Notes: generated from the letters alone by a model not told the origin. A stretch of DNA of 64,000 bases from Undaria pinnatifida (GCA_012845835.1 JABAKD010000019.1:6309494-6373493); one strand, 5' to 3'. Counted from the first letter of the stretch, positions 49,101 through 53,090 are shown. Translations and numbers: made by a program.

Positions 49101-52100
49101 CTACGTCAGGCTCGAGCAAAAGCAAAGCGATCTGAAACCTTAAGCTTTTCTGTCCAGAATCCGAGGGGGGGGGGGGGGTGGGGGTGAACCGTGGTCGAAC
49201 GTCCGATGCTTTTTGGTGACCCGTATTCGATTGTCCGATTTCTTTATTGTTCTACCGGTGTTCGGGCATGCGACGTATTCTTAACCCGCGCCTTCCTACA
49301 GCGGGCGACACAAGAAAAAAGATAAGACGTCGTTTCGGTTTTTTAGTTGTATTTGGAGAAACCAAATCGTTCGCTTGTCGACGGCACAGGCTTAACTTTT
49401 CTCATTATGGCCATTATCTCCGATGGGTTTTCTTCCCAGCAGCCGGCGACGATGCTGCTTTCTTTCGTGCGATGTTTTTTTTTTCCTCCTGCCGCAAGAT
49501 GCATTGTTGTGTGTGAAGTGAAATGTTCGTGTGCTTCTTCTGCCGCAAGACGCATTTGTTGTTTTGCAAATGTTGCTGTGATACTGGTCGTGTGCGAATG
49601 GGAGCCGCCGCCAGCTCGGCGGGATGGGGGTAAGCGTGAAAGTACACAACGCTGAAGTTGTGGCAGTGCGCAAAGTTGAGCACCACCGACCGGATTGCGT
49701 CAACACCCCTGAGGGACTTGAAAGGCGAAAAAATATGTCGAAATAGAGCGGGGATCACAGAACCGGCCACAAGGAGCTCTTGGGCAAGAAAATGTAAGGG
49801 TTGCACGCAAAGAAAATGTAAGGGTTGCACGCGCTTCAAGTTTTCTTCATGCGGCGTATGGCCTTGCGAGAAGCGTACTCCTTGGTCCGTACTATGTTGT
49901 ACAGAGTTGGGAGCGCTTAAGGACCAGAAATGGAACGCTTTGGTGGGACAAGAAATGGGGTTAGATCTTCGGGCGAGAAGCCCTCGGATATACGTGTAAA
50001 AGCTTCGCGTGCATCTCCTTGTCTTGGCTCTGTTACTCTGCTCGCGTTAACTCTTTGCCGTAATCTGGTCCGCGGTGGCAGGACAGGCTTCAACAACTCT
50101 GGAGTAGAAGAATACCCCAGGGATAGCGTAACAAAGAAAACAAACACACAACTGAAGCGATTCGTACTCCTCAGATCTGCCACTGCCTTATATTTGAAAA
50201 CACGTCGAATACGTTTCTTTCTTGGGTGCCTCTCGCGTCGCTCCCTTGGGTAGTGCCCATATGCCCATTGTCTCCTTGTGTACATCAAAAGAAAGCCGCA
50301 TTGCCTCGGAAGCTGTGCGTCTCTGCTTATTGCGCGCGTATGTTATCTTTTCATATAAATCCTTAGACGCGTGCTACTAGTAGCGGTAGTAGCTCTTTGT
50401 ATACTTACTGTAGGCCATGGGTTTGTTCATCGGTTTGCGCTTTCGGTTTACTCGAAATCGTTTTTTTCTCTAGGCCATATTTTATTAATAGCGTATCGGA
50501 AACAGAAAATGAACGTTTTTCGAATCGCAAATCCGGTTTGGCTATATCTTATAGACCCAAAAATGGCGATTTTTCAGGCTTCCATTTTCGGATATCGTTT
50601 TCGGACGGGCCTTCAGCAGAAAAGGGGGTCCATTTTCAGATGAAATCCCCGTCCGAAATGCATCCGGATTTAGTTGGACACATGTCATGGGAGGTAACAA
50701 GCGTGGTAACAAGTCGAAAACAGAGTAACAGTAGTGCTGTATAGTAGCAAGAGTACAAGATGCAAGACACGCGCATCAGACACATCTATCTGTCCGCTGA
50801 GCAAGCAACACGTGTATCATCGGGGTATTGGTGCCACTGCTGCTGTGTCTCGCTATCCGCTGGCGCACGCCTCGGGCCTCACCACGAGCCGATGGGATCG
50901 GATAGTGATGGTGACGACTACGAGAGCCTTGCCGCTCTCCTCGCAGTCTCGCGATTGCACCATTCGCCAAACACACGACACACACTACTACTACGTGCTC
51001 GTATTTGTCGAGGACGAGGACAGCCAGCCACCGTCTGCGACATATATGTCGTTGATGCACGAAATCGACGGGAGCGAGGGGAAAAACAACCCTCCTCGCG
51101 TGAAGCACACATACCGTGTTTTCCCTCGGCCCATCTACAAAGCTTAACCTGCGTGTGCGCTAAATTCCTCTGGTCAGGCGAACTCGTGGGAGTGCATAGT
51201 CGAACGATCGCCGTTGTTGGTTTTTTTTCACGAGGGCTTTCTTCAAAAACCACTCGAGGAAAATTCGGGTTTCATTATAAGGGTCGTCGATCCGATTCTG
51301 CCCGTCTGATTCTGCCGTCCGAAAGTCAAGCTCATTTTCTGTTTCGGATGCGCTATTATTCGAGATGGCCTCAGAAAGAAAGAAGAAATAGAGGTCCTCA
51401 CGTGAGCAGCCTTAGAAAATCGTATCATGTGTCCGAACGTTTGTACCTATTTTCAGGGCTGCTTCGTCTGGGGGCGATGCTAACGTCGTCATTGATTTTC
51501 GACAGTTTTCCCGTCTGAAGTGCCAAACCGGTTATAATCTCCCCGTCTCGAAAGGGACGCGTGGTCAATGGTCAAATGACTAAGGCAAGCAAGCAACAAA
51601 TGAGACCCCCCCCCCCTCCCGGGTGGAGAACCCTAACCCCGCATAAGGGGAATGATCGCATCACGTAGTGTGTATATGGTAACGCACCCACGAGGCAGTT
51701 ACATAGTAATACCCATTGCTATCTCTGAAGTGGCCACACCAGAAAACGAAGTAACTCATTGGCGCTGTCACCCATACGCAAGATAGTAGGCACATGGTGC
51801 CGAAGTCCGTCTTACGAGCGGTTCTTGGAAGGATGCACTTCACCCTTCATGCGACTCGCCGAACACCTCACGGCGCTTCGCGCTTGGTGCAAGCAATGTC
51901 TGCCTGGTTGGTAAAAACCCGACATGCTCCGTCCCGGCATAGTACGGATGCGAGGGTCTATGGTCATACGACTACGACCATGCACAAACTGAGTACCCCC
52001 CCCCCCCCGACCCCTCCTTGATTTGCCCTCTTTTTTTGTGTTCTCAATTCGTGTAATGTTCGTTTGCCCTACCCACTATTTTTTGTTTTCGTTCGCTGTT

Positions 52101-52643
52101 TTGTATTTTTTGTTGGTTCAGCCAAGGCGAGCGGTGACGGAAATGATGCCCATGAAACGTGGTCTATGGCTTTTCTTTCTGTTTGCGTTAAGCTTACCCA
52201 CACCCTCCTTCCCCTTCCTTGGCTAACCCGCTTTTGGTTTGCTTTGTTTTGTTTTGAACGCGTGACATCAGCCGCCGACGTAAAAGCGAACTAACTGAAT
52301 GTCCTTTTTCTCTACTCTTCTTTTTATTCCGTCTCGTGTCCTTTCGTTTCGCTTCGCTTCCGTGCGCTTCGGGTCGGTTCGCTTCGTTTTGCTTCGTCTC
52401 GTTGCGTTTATTTTTTCCAAGATCTTGCGGCGGGCGGTGATGGGAATGATGCCCAAGAACGAACTTCGCAAGAGACTGGTGACGAAGCTTCTCATTTACC
52501 CTGGCCCGTCGCACCCCCACGAAGACAGGCTACCGCTAGAGTCGACCAAGTCCCTCTTAGAGATTAGCGATCGCACTCCTGCCGACAAGCGATCTGTGGA
52601 TGTTAGGAAACACCAAGATGAGAACTACGTCGCGTGGCCGTAA
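7097..52643 (+). CDS. MRPL13: Mitochondrial large-subunit ribosomal protein uL13, four exons over 45.5 kb
   Basis: Spliced CDS: join(7097..7165, 14708..14854, 39277..39357, 52422..52643), giving 519 nt, 172 residues and a stop. uL13 binds 23S-type rRNA early in assembly of the large ribosomal subunit, here presumably the mitoribosome, because red-lineage plastids normally encode their own L13. Visible family blocks in order: WHLVDARGQ (exon 1), [19 protein letters not shown] and [10 protein letters not shown] (exon 2), [12 protein letters not shown] (exon 3), [16 protein letters not shown] and YPGPSHPH (exon 4). All four exons join in phase 0 with no lost or extra residue, and the total length is normal for the family. 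The start is the first in-frame ATG, with a purine at -3 and G at +4. There is no obvious cleavable presequence. The odd feature is intron size (7,542, 24,422 and 13,064 bp), so coding DNA is about 1.1% of the gene. The exons and joins are seen; mitochondrial targeting is inferred. Confidence 0.93.
8665..8726. repeat. Long hairpin, 24-26 bp arms
   Basis: Left arm 8665-8690 and right arm 8703-8726 are complementary except for a 2-base AC insertion in the left arm, around a 12-base loop (CATGCTCGTCGA). Function unknown. Confidence 0.85.
9150..9250 (+). repeat. Single arm of foldback family F
   Basis: Reads ACACGCGATCGGAGTATCACACACAGCTTGCAAAGATGAGTTTCG, then AAATCTTCGATCTCACAGC and GGAGTGTATTTTTATTTTT. 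The opposite arm is missing. Confidence 0.85.
9945..10185 (+). repeat. Telomere-core MITE (family G), diverged copy
   Basis: GGTGGTCCGCAG, TTCCGAAACGCG, GAGCCTCAGCCTGGGTTAG, an imperfect TTAGGG-like core, CGCCCTCTCGTGATTTG, then A-rich sequence. It lines up with the complete copy at 22784-23060, but its terminal repeats are eroded. Confidence 0.7.
10704..12103. mobile_element. About 1.4-kb element with GTCAGGAGACGG ends (family H)
   Basis: The left end reads GTCAGGAGACGGCACTTTTA and the right end reads CCGTCTCCTGAC, giving matching inverted ends. Both subterminal regions carry many copies of CCTTGACGG (10738-10790 and 12050-12090), like the subterminal transposase sites of some DNA transposons. 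No transposase-like frame is visible inside, so it would be non-autonomous. Two roughly 150-bp relatives lie at 25631-25785 and 35447-35600. The alternative is two independent short elements flanking unrelated DNA. Confidence 0.55.
13408..13583. mobile_element. Hairpin MITE (family M), copy 1
   Basis: Left end GGACCCCTCTGTAGTGCCGG; right end GGCACTACAGAGAGACC, giving inverted ends of about 17 bp. An internal hairpin pairs GTGCCGGTGGCCGCTAT (13423) with ATAGCGGCCACCGGCAC (13461). A second copy is at 24549-24713. Confidence 0.72.
13850..14110 (-). repeat. SINE family A copy
   Basis: Minus orientation: CACTTTTACTCTCCAGCTC, GACAGGCCATGGTCGCAGGTG, CCTTCCCTTCTCCCC, ATCGCGCATA, GTCGATTTTCTTCGA, CTCACGCTCTC. 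The tRNA-like head is lost or diverged. Confidence 0.75.
14145..14440. mobile_element. Complete foldback element (family F)
   Basis: Two arms of about 140 bp in inverted orientation. 14147-14290 runs from GTAGTTGTAAGGGGAGTCGCCGACC through the GAGTATCACACACAGCTTGCAAAGATGAGTTTCG block to GGAGTGTA. 14305-14435 returns through the same blocks to GGTCGGCGACTCCCCTTA. Only an A/T-rich spacer of some 20 bp separates them. Other copies in the window are mainly single arms. No coding capacity. Confidence 0.88.
14708..14854 (+). CDS. MRPL13: MRPL13 exon 2
   Basis: Encodes 49 residues from [10 protein letters not shown] to KWNKK, the RNA-binding heart of uL13 ([23 protein letters not shown]). It is preceded by a long T/C-rich tract and CCCGCAG, and followed by the donor AAG|GTGAAG. 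Both junctions are phase 0. Reading on past the donor loses all similarity. Confidence 0.94.
15030..15250 (-). repeat. SINE-like family D copy
   Basis: TATCCTCCGGCG near the poly(T), then CTCTCGCGCTCCCTCCCAGTAGTACC, CAGATCCGGGGTCACATGGCGG, CTTCGTTTTTATCGCGAGAA, TTTTCTTCCCTGGTCGA. Matches 18850-19025. Confidence 0.72.
15280..15560 (+). repeat. Repeat with palindromic GAGTTCCTCACATGAGGAACTC motifs
   Basis: The motif GTTCCTCACATGAGGAACTCAA occurs at 15320-15341 and 15460-15481. The segment is framed by TCATCCCACAGTAGGGGTTGC (15284) and CAACCCCTACCGTGGGATGA (15511), so the ends are inverted repeats. A related element lies at 33235-33480. Confidence 0.75.
15618..15885. mobile_element. Telomere-core MITE (family G)
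   Basis: Left end CCAGATCAAGTACCGAATG, right end ATATTTGGTACTTTATCTGG. Between them lie GCGAGAGGGCG, a CCCTAA/CCCCAA core (15738-15770), an AGCGCGGCTTCGCCGCGCG hairpin and GTGCGGACCAC. Inverted relative to the copy at 22784. Confidence 0.82.
15958..16205 (-). repeat. Poly(A)-tailed retroposon family E
   Basis: T-run, ATCCTCCGGCGG, GGAGAAAAATAAAGCTT, CACGTATTTTCATACG, AGCGCTAGCTGG or similar, GTTCCCGTGGTAGCGA, CAGCGC. Read on the minus strand it ends CCGCCGGAGGAT-poly(A), as a SINE-like retroposon would. Confidence 0.75.
16215..16365 (+). repeat. Single arm of foldback family F
   Basis: AAGGGGAGTCGCCGACCTATA, AATGAGGACACACAACC, GATCAGAGTATCACACACAGC, TTCGATCTCACAGCTGGAGTG, then poly(T). A SINE begins directly after it. 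Confidence 0.88.
16366..16655 (+). repeat. SINE family A with tRNA-like B box
   Basis: Starts ATCCTCGAGCCTGGTATAGG. The B-box-like GAGTTCGAGTCCC is at 16398. Then come GCGGAAAGCGCGAGAGCGTG, GTTAGCAACACTCGATGG, CGACGAGCAGTGGGA, GCGCGATAAAAGTTGAAGGC and CCTGTGACCACGGCTTGTCC. Plus orientation. Confidence 0.85.
16690..16815 (+). repeat. Short element family J
   Basis: GGCCTTTACCACTGGAAACCCG, GGGACAAATTACTTGGAATTAGTATAGGGAGGGG. The copies at 37860, 38428 and 39563 share the same core and end in TTAA-CCCC-TTT type inverted termini. Confidence 0.7.
17380..17545. repeat. Telomere-core MITE (family G), eroded copy
   Basis: GATCGCGAGAGGGCGTTGTC, CAACCCTAACCCTACC core, GAGGGCGGCTGATTCACCGC, TTTTGGAAAATTT, AGTTTATCTG. 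The arrangement equals that of 15618-15885. Confidence 0.7.
18025..18100 (+). repeat. Tandem 34-35-bp repeat, two copies plus partials
   Basis: AGCAGAACAGCAGTGCAGC-AGTACGTACAGCAC occurs at about 18030 and 18065, with a further partial copy following. Frames open through it are chance. Confidence 0.8.
18840..19030 (-). repeat. SINE-like family D copy
   Basis: CATCCCATTTTTTATCCTCGC, CTCTCTCGCGCTCCCTTCC, ATCCGGGGTCACATAGCGGG, CATTTTTATCGCGAGAAGAA, TTTCTTCCCTCGTCGACTCG. Near-identical in order to 15030-15250. Confidence 0.75.
20065..20230 (+). repeat. Direct repeat of about 60 bp, two copies
   Basis: GAGAGCACAACGCTACAACTC at 20074 and GAGAGCACAACGCTACAACCC at 20168 are each followed by TGCCGCACAG and GCAGCGGTAGGCAACACCAT. 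Partial echoes lie near 19779 and 20499. Confidence 0.8.
21870..22084 (-). repeat. Retroposon family E copy
   Basis: AAGCGGATGGGGAAAAACAAAGC, CTCCCGCACTTCCACG, GTGTGTCGATTTAACTC, GTATTCGCAATCCAGCGCTAGC, TTCAGTTCCTACAGCAGCGC, GATCACCGTTACTACAGC. Abuts the poly(T) end of the next SINE. Confidence 0.75.
22085..22412 (-). repeat. SINE family A, near full length
   Basis: T-rich low end, CACACTTCTACTTTCCAGC, CTGGACAAGCCGTGGTCACAGGTG, CAATTTTTATCGCGCATAGGG, CTCGTTGATTTTCATGGA, then the tRNA-like head. On the minus strand the head reads GGTGGCGTATCAGGTTATCC ... GAGTTCGAATCCCCCCGAG, with A- and B-box-like blocks of a Pol III promoter. Tail at low coordinates, so minus orientation. Confidence 0.88.
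22784..23062. mobile_element. Telomere-core MITE (family G), best copy
   Basis: Inverted ends: CCAGATAAAGTACCAAATAT (22787) and ATATATTTGGTACTTTATCTGG ending at 23059. The core carries about eight GGGTTAGG/GGGTTGGG units (22890-22955) next to AACGCGCGGTGAAGCCGCGCT. No coding capacity. Roughly 270 bp. Confidence 0.88.
23140..23232 (+). repeat. 44-bp tandem doublet
   Basis: TTCGCTTCTTGAGTGGGTGC and TTCGCTTCTCGAGTGGGTGC, each followed by GGTGACCCCTTGGAAGAGTA, are 44 bp apart. A diverged relative is at 24765-24815. Confidence 0.88.
23320..23440 (+). repeat. GTT-element copy with short GTT tract
   Basis: TTGTTGTTGTTCTCACATTAACTCGCATAATAAAGTCCGTGGTCACAGGACAGGCTCC-type flank, then CTCTGGAGCTGAGGAATACCCC. 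Same order as 34005-34080 and 50040-50125. Confidence 0.8.
24355..24545 (-). repeat. Retroposon family E copy
   Basis: TTTTTTATCCTCCGGCGGAT, GGGGAAAAAAAAAATAAAGCTT, CACACTCCCACGTATTTTC, GTATTCGCAATCCAACGCTAGC, CAGCTCCCGTTGTAGCGA. Confidence 0.8.
24549..24713. mobile_element. Hairpin MITE (family M), copy 2
   Basis: Ends GAGGTCCCCTCCGTGATGCCGG and CCGGCACTAAAGAGGGACC are inverted relative to each other. Size matches copy 1 at 13408. Confidence 0.68.
24930..25090 (+). repeat. Foldback family F arm
   Basis: AGAGTCACCAACCTATATCC, TTAATGAGGACACACACCC, CGATCGGAGTATCACACACAGC, CTTCGATCTCACAGCTGGGG, then T-rich. Confidence 0.85.
25390..25555 (+). repeat. Foldback family F arm
   Basis: GTAGTTGTAAGGGGAGTCGCCGACC through CGAAATCTTCGATCTCACAGC and GGAGTGTATTTTCATTTTTTATAATAT. 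Lies 0.45 kb from the previous arm in direct orientation. Both are preceded by a similar CCTGTTGACCCTGRTA block (24915, 25375), so a larger duplicated segment is likely. Confidence 0.87.
25631..25785. mobile_element. Short family H MITE
   Basis: Left GGCAGGATACGGCACTTTCA and right GACCGCCTCCTGGC are inverted ends. The interior carries CCGACGGCAA-CT, GTGTGGAACGCTTGGTTTGAC and GACAGCTGGACGTTTTCCC, shared with 35447-35600. Confidence 0.7.
25826..26550 (-). repeat. SINE family A interrupted by a MITE
   Basis: Poly(T) of over 20 at 25828, CACACTTCTACTTTCCAGC, GACAAGCTGTGGACACAGGTG, ATCGCGCATAGGG, CGTCGATTTTTCATCGAGTG, GGGGCTCGAACTCACGAAAC, CAGGCTCTAGGATAA. The tRNA-like head then resumes at 26516 with ATAACCTGATACGCCACCGGGG. 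Removing 26122-26519 restores the arrangement seen at 22085-22412. Minus orientation. Confidence 0.92.
26122..26515. mobile_element. 394-bp MITE with 44-bp terminal inverted repeats
   Basis: Left TIR 26122-26165 starts AACAGAGTTTTCAGAAAAAT; right TIR 26472-26515 ends AAAACTCTGTT. The arms match at 43 of 44 positions. Flanks are ATAA (26118-26121) and ATAA (26516-26519), and the empty SINE reads GGATAACCTG, so ATAA is a 4-bp target duplication. A TA duplication with an imperfect first base is the other parse. There is no transposase; the interior is unrelated to the other repeats here. I see no second copy in the window. Confidence 0.93.
27085..27165 (+). repeat. Short repeat with GTGACCACA core
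   Basis: TGCTCTGTCTCATAGCCTGTGACCACATAATTTG, then CAGCACGAACACTGGGTGT. Related segments: 27495-27560 inverted, 27762-27860 and 30378-30460. CAGTGTCCGTACTGATTCT is repeated at 27500, 27762 and 27801. Confidence 0.6.
27235..27312 (+). repeat. Foldback family F, partial arm
   Basis: AGCTTGCAAAGATGAGTTTCG, AAAATCTTCGATCTCACAGC, GGAGTGTGTTTTAATTTTTATAATATG. The outer part of the arm is missing. Confidence 0.82.
27680..27742 (+). repeat. Imperfect (AAAAAC)n tract
   Basis: A-rich low-complexity run of ACAAAA/ACAGAAA units. Confidence 0.85.
29055..29145 (+). repeat. Highly diverged family F arm
   Basis: CGCAGCTTGCAAAGATGAATATTGACCCGAAATTCG, TAACTCACGGCTGACGTCC. The order equals the F arm, with many changes; 1678-1745 is a similar old copy in inverted orientation. 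Confidence 0.55.
29351..29936 (+). repeat. Near-identical tandem duplication, period 293 bp
   Basis: 29351-29643 and 29644-29936 differ by only a few changes: GTGGGTGG vs GTGGGCAG, GAGTATTC vs GAGCATTC, and a short insertion at AAACACTCTAG. The start of a third copy (TGTAAC) follows. Recent duplication or collapsed/expanded assembly. Confidence 0.95.
30378..30470 (+). repeat. Relative of the GTGACCACA repeat at 27085
   Basis: GTGTCTCTGTCTCGTAGTTTGTGACCACAGAGC, then GGGCACTGATTTTGG. Confidence 0.5.
30650..31860. repeat. Degenerate satellite, units about 100-115 bp
   Basis: About eleven units, each with CACCCACGTTTTTGGGG-A, AACTACTCGGAAATAGTG, GGCTTGAAAAC-GTG, AGAATAATATTTT and TGTACTCAGGGTTAA. 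Anchors near 30744, 30850, 30950, 31065, 31150, 31230, 31330, 31427, 31540, 31665 and 31800. The core resembles families J and K. Confidence 0.85.
31965..32055. repeat. (CCCGA)n pentanucleotide minisatellite
   Basis: About ten CCCGA units with C/G/T variants (CCTGA, CCCGG), then two related ACCCGACCC units to 32055. Confidence 0.9.
32685..32713 (+). repeat. (GCT)n microsatellite
   Basis: About nine CTG triplets. Confidence 0.9.
32870..33140 (-). repeat. SINE family A, diverged headless copy
   Basis: TTTTTTTTCATCCGTCAC, GGCCAGCCATGCTCGCAGGCAGGTGCC, CGTCGCACATGGGG, GTGCTCGTCGATTTTCATCG, CACGCTTTCGCGCTTTCCG. Confidence 0.72.
33235..33485 (+). repeat. Relative of the 15.3-kb palindromic-motif repeat
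   Basis: TCTCACTCACCCGATTCACGACTTGGAAGGCGTTCGTTCGCGCAACCCGACC and CTTCTTGAGGAGCTCAACCG, then GTGCAACACCTACGGGGGG. Confidence 0.65.
33635..34085 (+). repeat. GTT/GGT compound microsatellite with GTT-element flank
   Basis: About 380 bp of GTT, GGT and TTG triplets, then GCGTTCACTTGCATAATCAAG, GTGGTCACAGGACAGGCTCCAG and CTCTCGAGTGGGAGGATACCCC. The long Val/Gly- or Asn/Thr-rich frames through it on both strands are artefacts of triplet periodicity. Confidence 0.92.
34695..34845. repeat. Imperfect telomere-like tract mixed with CCGAAGGTTA units
   Basis: CCTAACCCTGTAAACCCCAACCC followed by repeated ACCCGAAGGTTATGGGGTGAAAC units (34752-34845). Confidence 0.75.
35447..35600. mobile_element. Short family H MITE
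   Basis: Left GTCAGGAGACGGCACTTTGA, right GACCGTCTCCTGAC. Interior shared with 25631-25785. Confidence 0.8.
35635..35885 (+). repeat. Family L element
   Basis: GCGACTAAAAAAAAAACG, GAGCGCGCTGCAGCAGTACGAGTAGGATCATG, then CTCTGAAGCTCCAAAAGG. Aligns with 37015-37225. Fragments at 34310-34395, 42330-42422 and 51440-51525 share the TCGACATTTTTTCCCTCTGAAG tail. Confidence 0.6.
35970..36185 (-). repeat. Retroposon family E copy
   Basis: CATCCTCCGGCGGATGG, CAATAAAGCTTGAGCACACC, GTATTTTCATTCACGTC, GCATTCGCAATCCAGCGC, GTTCCCGTGGTAGCGACAGC, CCGTTACTACTCCAGCAGCG. Confidence 0.8.
36755..36990. mobile_element. Foldback element (family K)
   Basis: Left arm TTAGCACCGCAGTCCCGATGTGGGGAC, CACTTGGAATTAGAC, GGTGGGAAATG. 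Right arm CATTTCCAACTCCC, CTAATTCCAAGTG, GTCCCCATGTCGGGACTGCGGTGCTAA. Single arms lie at 29165-29210 and 38355-38410. Confidence 0.88.
37010..37230 (+). repeat. Family L element, second copy
   Basis: GTATAACGACCAAAAAAACG, GTGCGAGTAGGATCATGC, TTTTCATCG, TCCCTCTGAAGCTCCGAAGGGGTTAA. Confidence 0.6.
37775..37832 (+). repeat. GATGATCTATCTGTA tandem repeat
   Basis: 15-bp unit in about 2.5 copies within a region dense in GATCTA/TAGATC-type motifs (37610-38030). Confidence 0.8.
37858..37965 (+). repeat. Family J element
   Basis: TTTTAACCCCTTTACAACTAACTGGAAACCCG, GGGGGACAAAGTTACTTGGATTTAGTATTGGGAGGGG, GGGGGCTCTAAATGG. Confidence 0.8.
38425..38525 (+). repeat. Family J element
   Basis: GGTTTAACGCCTTTACAACTGGAAACCC ... 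TTAGAGGGGTTAAC: imperfect inverted ends around the common core. Confidence 0.78.
39277..39357 (+). CDS. MRPL13: MRPL13 exon 3
   Basis: Encodes 27 residues: [12 protein letters not shown], the most diagnostic uL13 block, then a charged stretch ending RKPEE. The acceptor is CGTGCAG, with hardly any polypyrimidine tract because a repeat ending in a C-run lies just upstream. The donor is GAG|GTATGT. Exon 2 ends KWNKK, and [12 protein letters not shown] is exactly the expected family continuation. Confidence 0.93.
39560..39656 (+). repeat. Family J element, clearest copy
   Basis: TTTAATCCCTTTACAACTGG at the left, CTCTAAAGGGGTTAA at the right, about 95 bp, with the ACTTGGATTTAGTATAGGGAGGGG core. 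Confidence 0.83.
39790..49655. repeat. Long-unit tandem array, about 12 units of 0.55-1.2 kb
   Basis: Each unit carries, in order: GACCCGTATTCGAGCGTCCG; a CGTTTCGG-TTT block; GGAGAAACCAAAGCGACTGCTCGTTGACGGCAC-type sequence; GCGTGTTGTCTGTCGCC; TTGCATGGCGTTGAGGATG; CACGAGACGAAAGCGAGCGAAGAT; a GTT/GGT tract; TTCTCACATTAACTCACCGCCGTAA; TTCCGTGGTCACAAGACAGGCTC; TCTGGAGCGGAAGAATAAAATACATCAGGC. The CACGAGACGAAAGC-type anchor recurs near 39920, 40550, 41490, 42025, 42896, 43905, 44568, 45750, 46380, 47409, 48030 and 48842. Longer units (to 41490, 43905, 45750, 47409 and 48842) add a block with AGCCAGCGACGATGCTGCTT and CCGCCACCAGCCGCAAG. No ORF is conserved at its ends; the Val/Gly-rich frames are triplet artefacts. 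Confidence 0.9.
49780..49832 (+). repeat. 24-bp tandem doublet
   Basis: AAGAAAATGTAAGGGTTGCACGC occurs twice in succession. Confidence 0.9.
50035..50130 (+). repeat. GTT-element flank without the GTT tract
   Basis: CTCGCGTTAACTCTTTGCCGTAATCTGGTCCGCGGTGGCAGGACAGGC, CTCTGGAGTAGAAGAATACCCC. Confidence 0.7.
51540..51630 (+). repeat. Copy of the GGTCAATGGTCAAATGACTAAGG repeat
   Basis: CTCGAAAGGGACGCGTGGTCAATGGTCAAATGACTAAGGCAAGCAAGCAACAAATGAGA plus a C-run. Diverged relatives at 13295-13360 and 51930-52015 keep ATGATCATGCGGCTACAGTCATG-like blocks. Confidence 0.75.
52120..52195 (+). pseudogene. Degenerate partial duplicate of the MRPL13 exon 4 acceptor and exon start
   Basis: The 30 bases at 52127-52156 match exon 4 bases 52430-52459 at 26 positions. 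Both copies read CCAAG, then G/C-rich sequence, then an AATGATGCCC block. In the matching frame the copy reads [11 protein letters not shown] against [11 protein letters not shown]. Similarity ends after about 10 codons, so it cannot replace exon 4. It lies 300 bp upstream of the real exon, behind its own T-rich tract. Confidence 0.6.
52422..52643 (+). CDS. MRPL13: MRPL13 exon 4 (C-terminal exon)
   Basis: Encodes 73 residues and TAA. It opens [18 protein letters not shown], the uL13 signature region, followed by [11 protein letters not shown] and a charged tail of about 40 residues. It is preceded by a 130-bp T/C-rich tract ending TTTTTTCCAAG. A SINE-like sequence begins within about 10 bp after the stop, so the 3' UTR is either very short or made from the SINE. 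Confidence 0.93.
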   Translation: MLRRAVMGMMPKNELRKRLVTKLLIYPGPSHPHEDRLPLESTKSLLEISDRTPADKRSVDVRKHQDENYVAWP

Positions 52644-52649
52644 AAGGAA

Positions 52650-53090
52650 GACCCGAAAGCAGCGCGAGAGCGGGAGTTAGCAAAATTCATCAAATTTGAC
52701 GAGCAGCGGGAATGCTGAACCCTCTGCACGATAGTGCGCGATGAAAATGAAGGGCGCGGCGAGGATGGGGGAGGGACGATACCTGTGACCATGGCTTGTC
52801 CAGAGGATGGGTATGAGTGAGCTTTGAGAAAATATAGAGGAATCGATTCGAATCGACGGGCAGAGGCGGTGCTGCGTGAACCCTCTGCACGAGGATAATC
52901 ATGGAAGACACGTACAATACCGGGGGAGAAAAGGGACCACCTCTGCGACGGTGGCTTGTTTTTCAGAAGGGCGCAGGGGATAAAATGTCGTACGAGTTGA
53001 GGCACGTATCGAAGGGGAGGAAGGACGACCCCTGTGACCACGGATTGTCCAGAAATCCGCAGAGGGCATATAAAACCCCTTACGTATGAG
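52650..53090 (+). repeat. SINE family A material just after MRPL13, in degenerate multiples
   Basis: 52655-52820 shows GCAGCGCGAGAGCGGGAGTTAGC, GACGAGCAGCGGGAATGCTGAACCCTC, GCGCGATGAAAATGAAGGGC, CCTGTGACCATGGCTTGTCC. Two further partial echoes follow: CTGCGTGAACCCTCTGCACG, GGAGAAAAGGGACCACCTC, and CCTGTGACCACGGATTGTCC near 53031. The tRNA-like head is absent. Confidence 0.75.

Larger units (their letters stand above)
39358..52421 (+). other. MRPL13: MRPL13 intron 3 (13,064 bp)
   Basis: Begins GTATGT and ends TTTTCCAAG. About 10 kb of it is the long-unit tandem array at 39790-49655. From 49655 to 52000 there are a 24-bp doublet (49785-49832), a copy of the GTT-element flank (50040-50125), L-family and C-run-ending repeats (51430-51630, 51930-52010), and then the T/C-rich pre-exon tract. 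A 252-residue frame at 50760-51518 is judged to be chance. Confidence 0.85.

Noticed and set aside
39790-49655. CRISPR array
   Set aside because: Units are 0.5-1.2 kb, diverged and contain microsatellites; a eukaryotic satellite, not repeat-spacer structure.
50760-51518. 252-residue ATG frame
   Set aside because: No recognisable domain, no splice context, and its end runs into a dispersed L-family repeat tail; judged chance.
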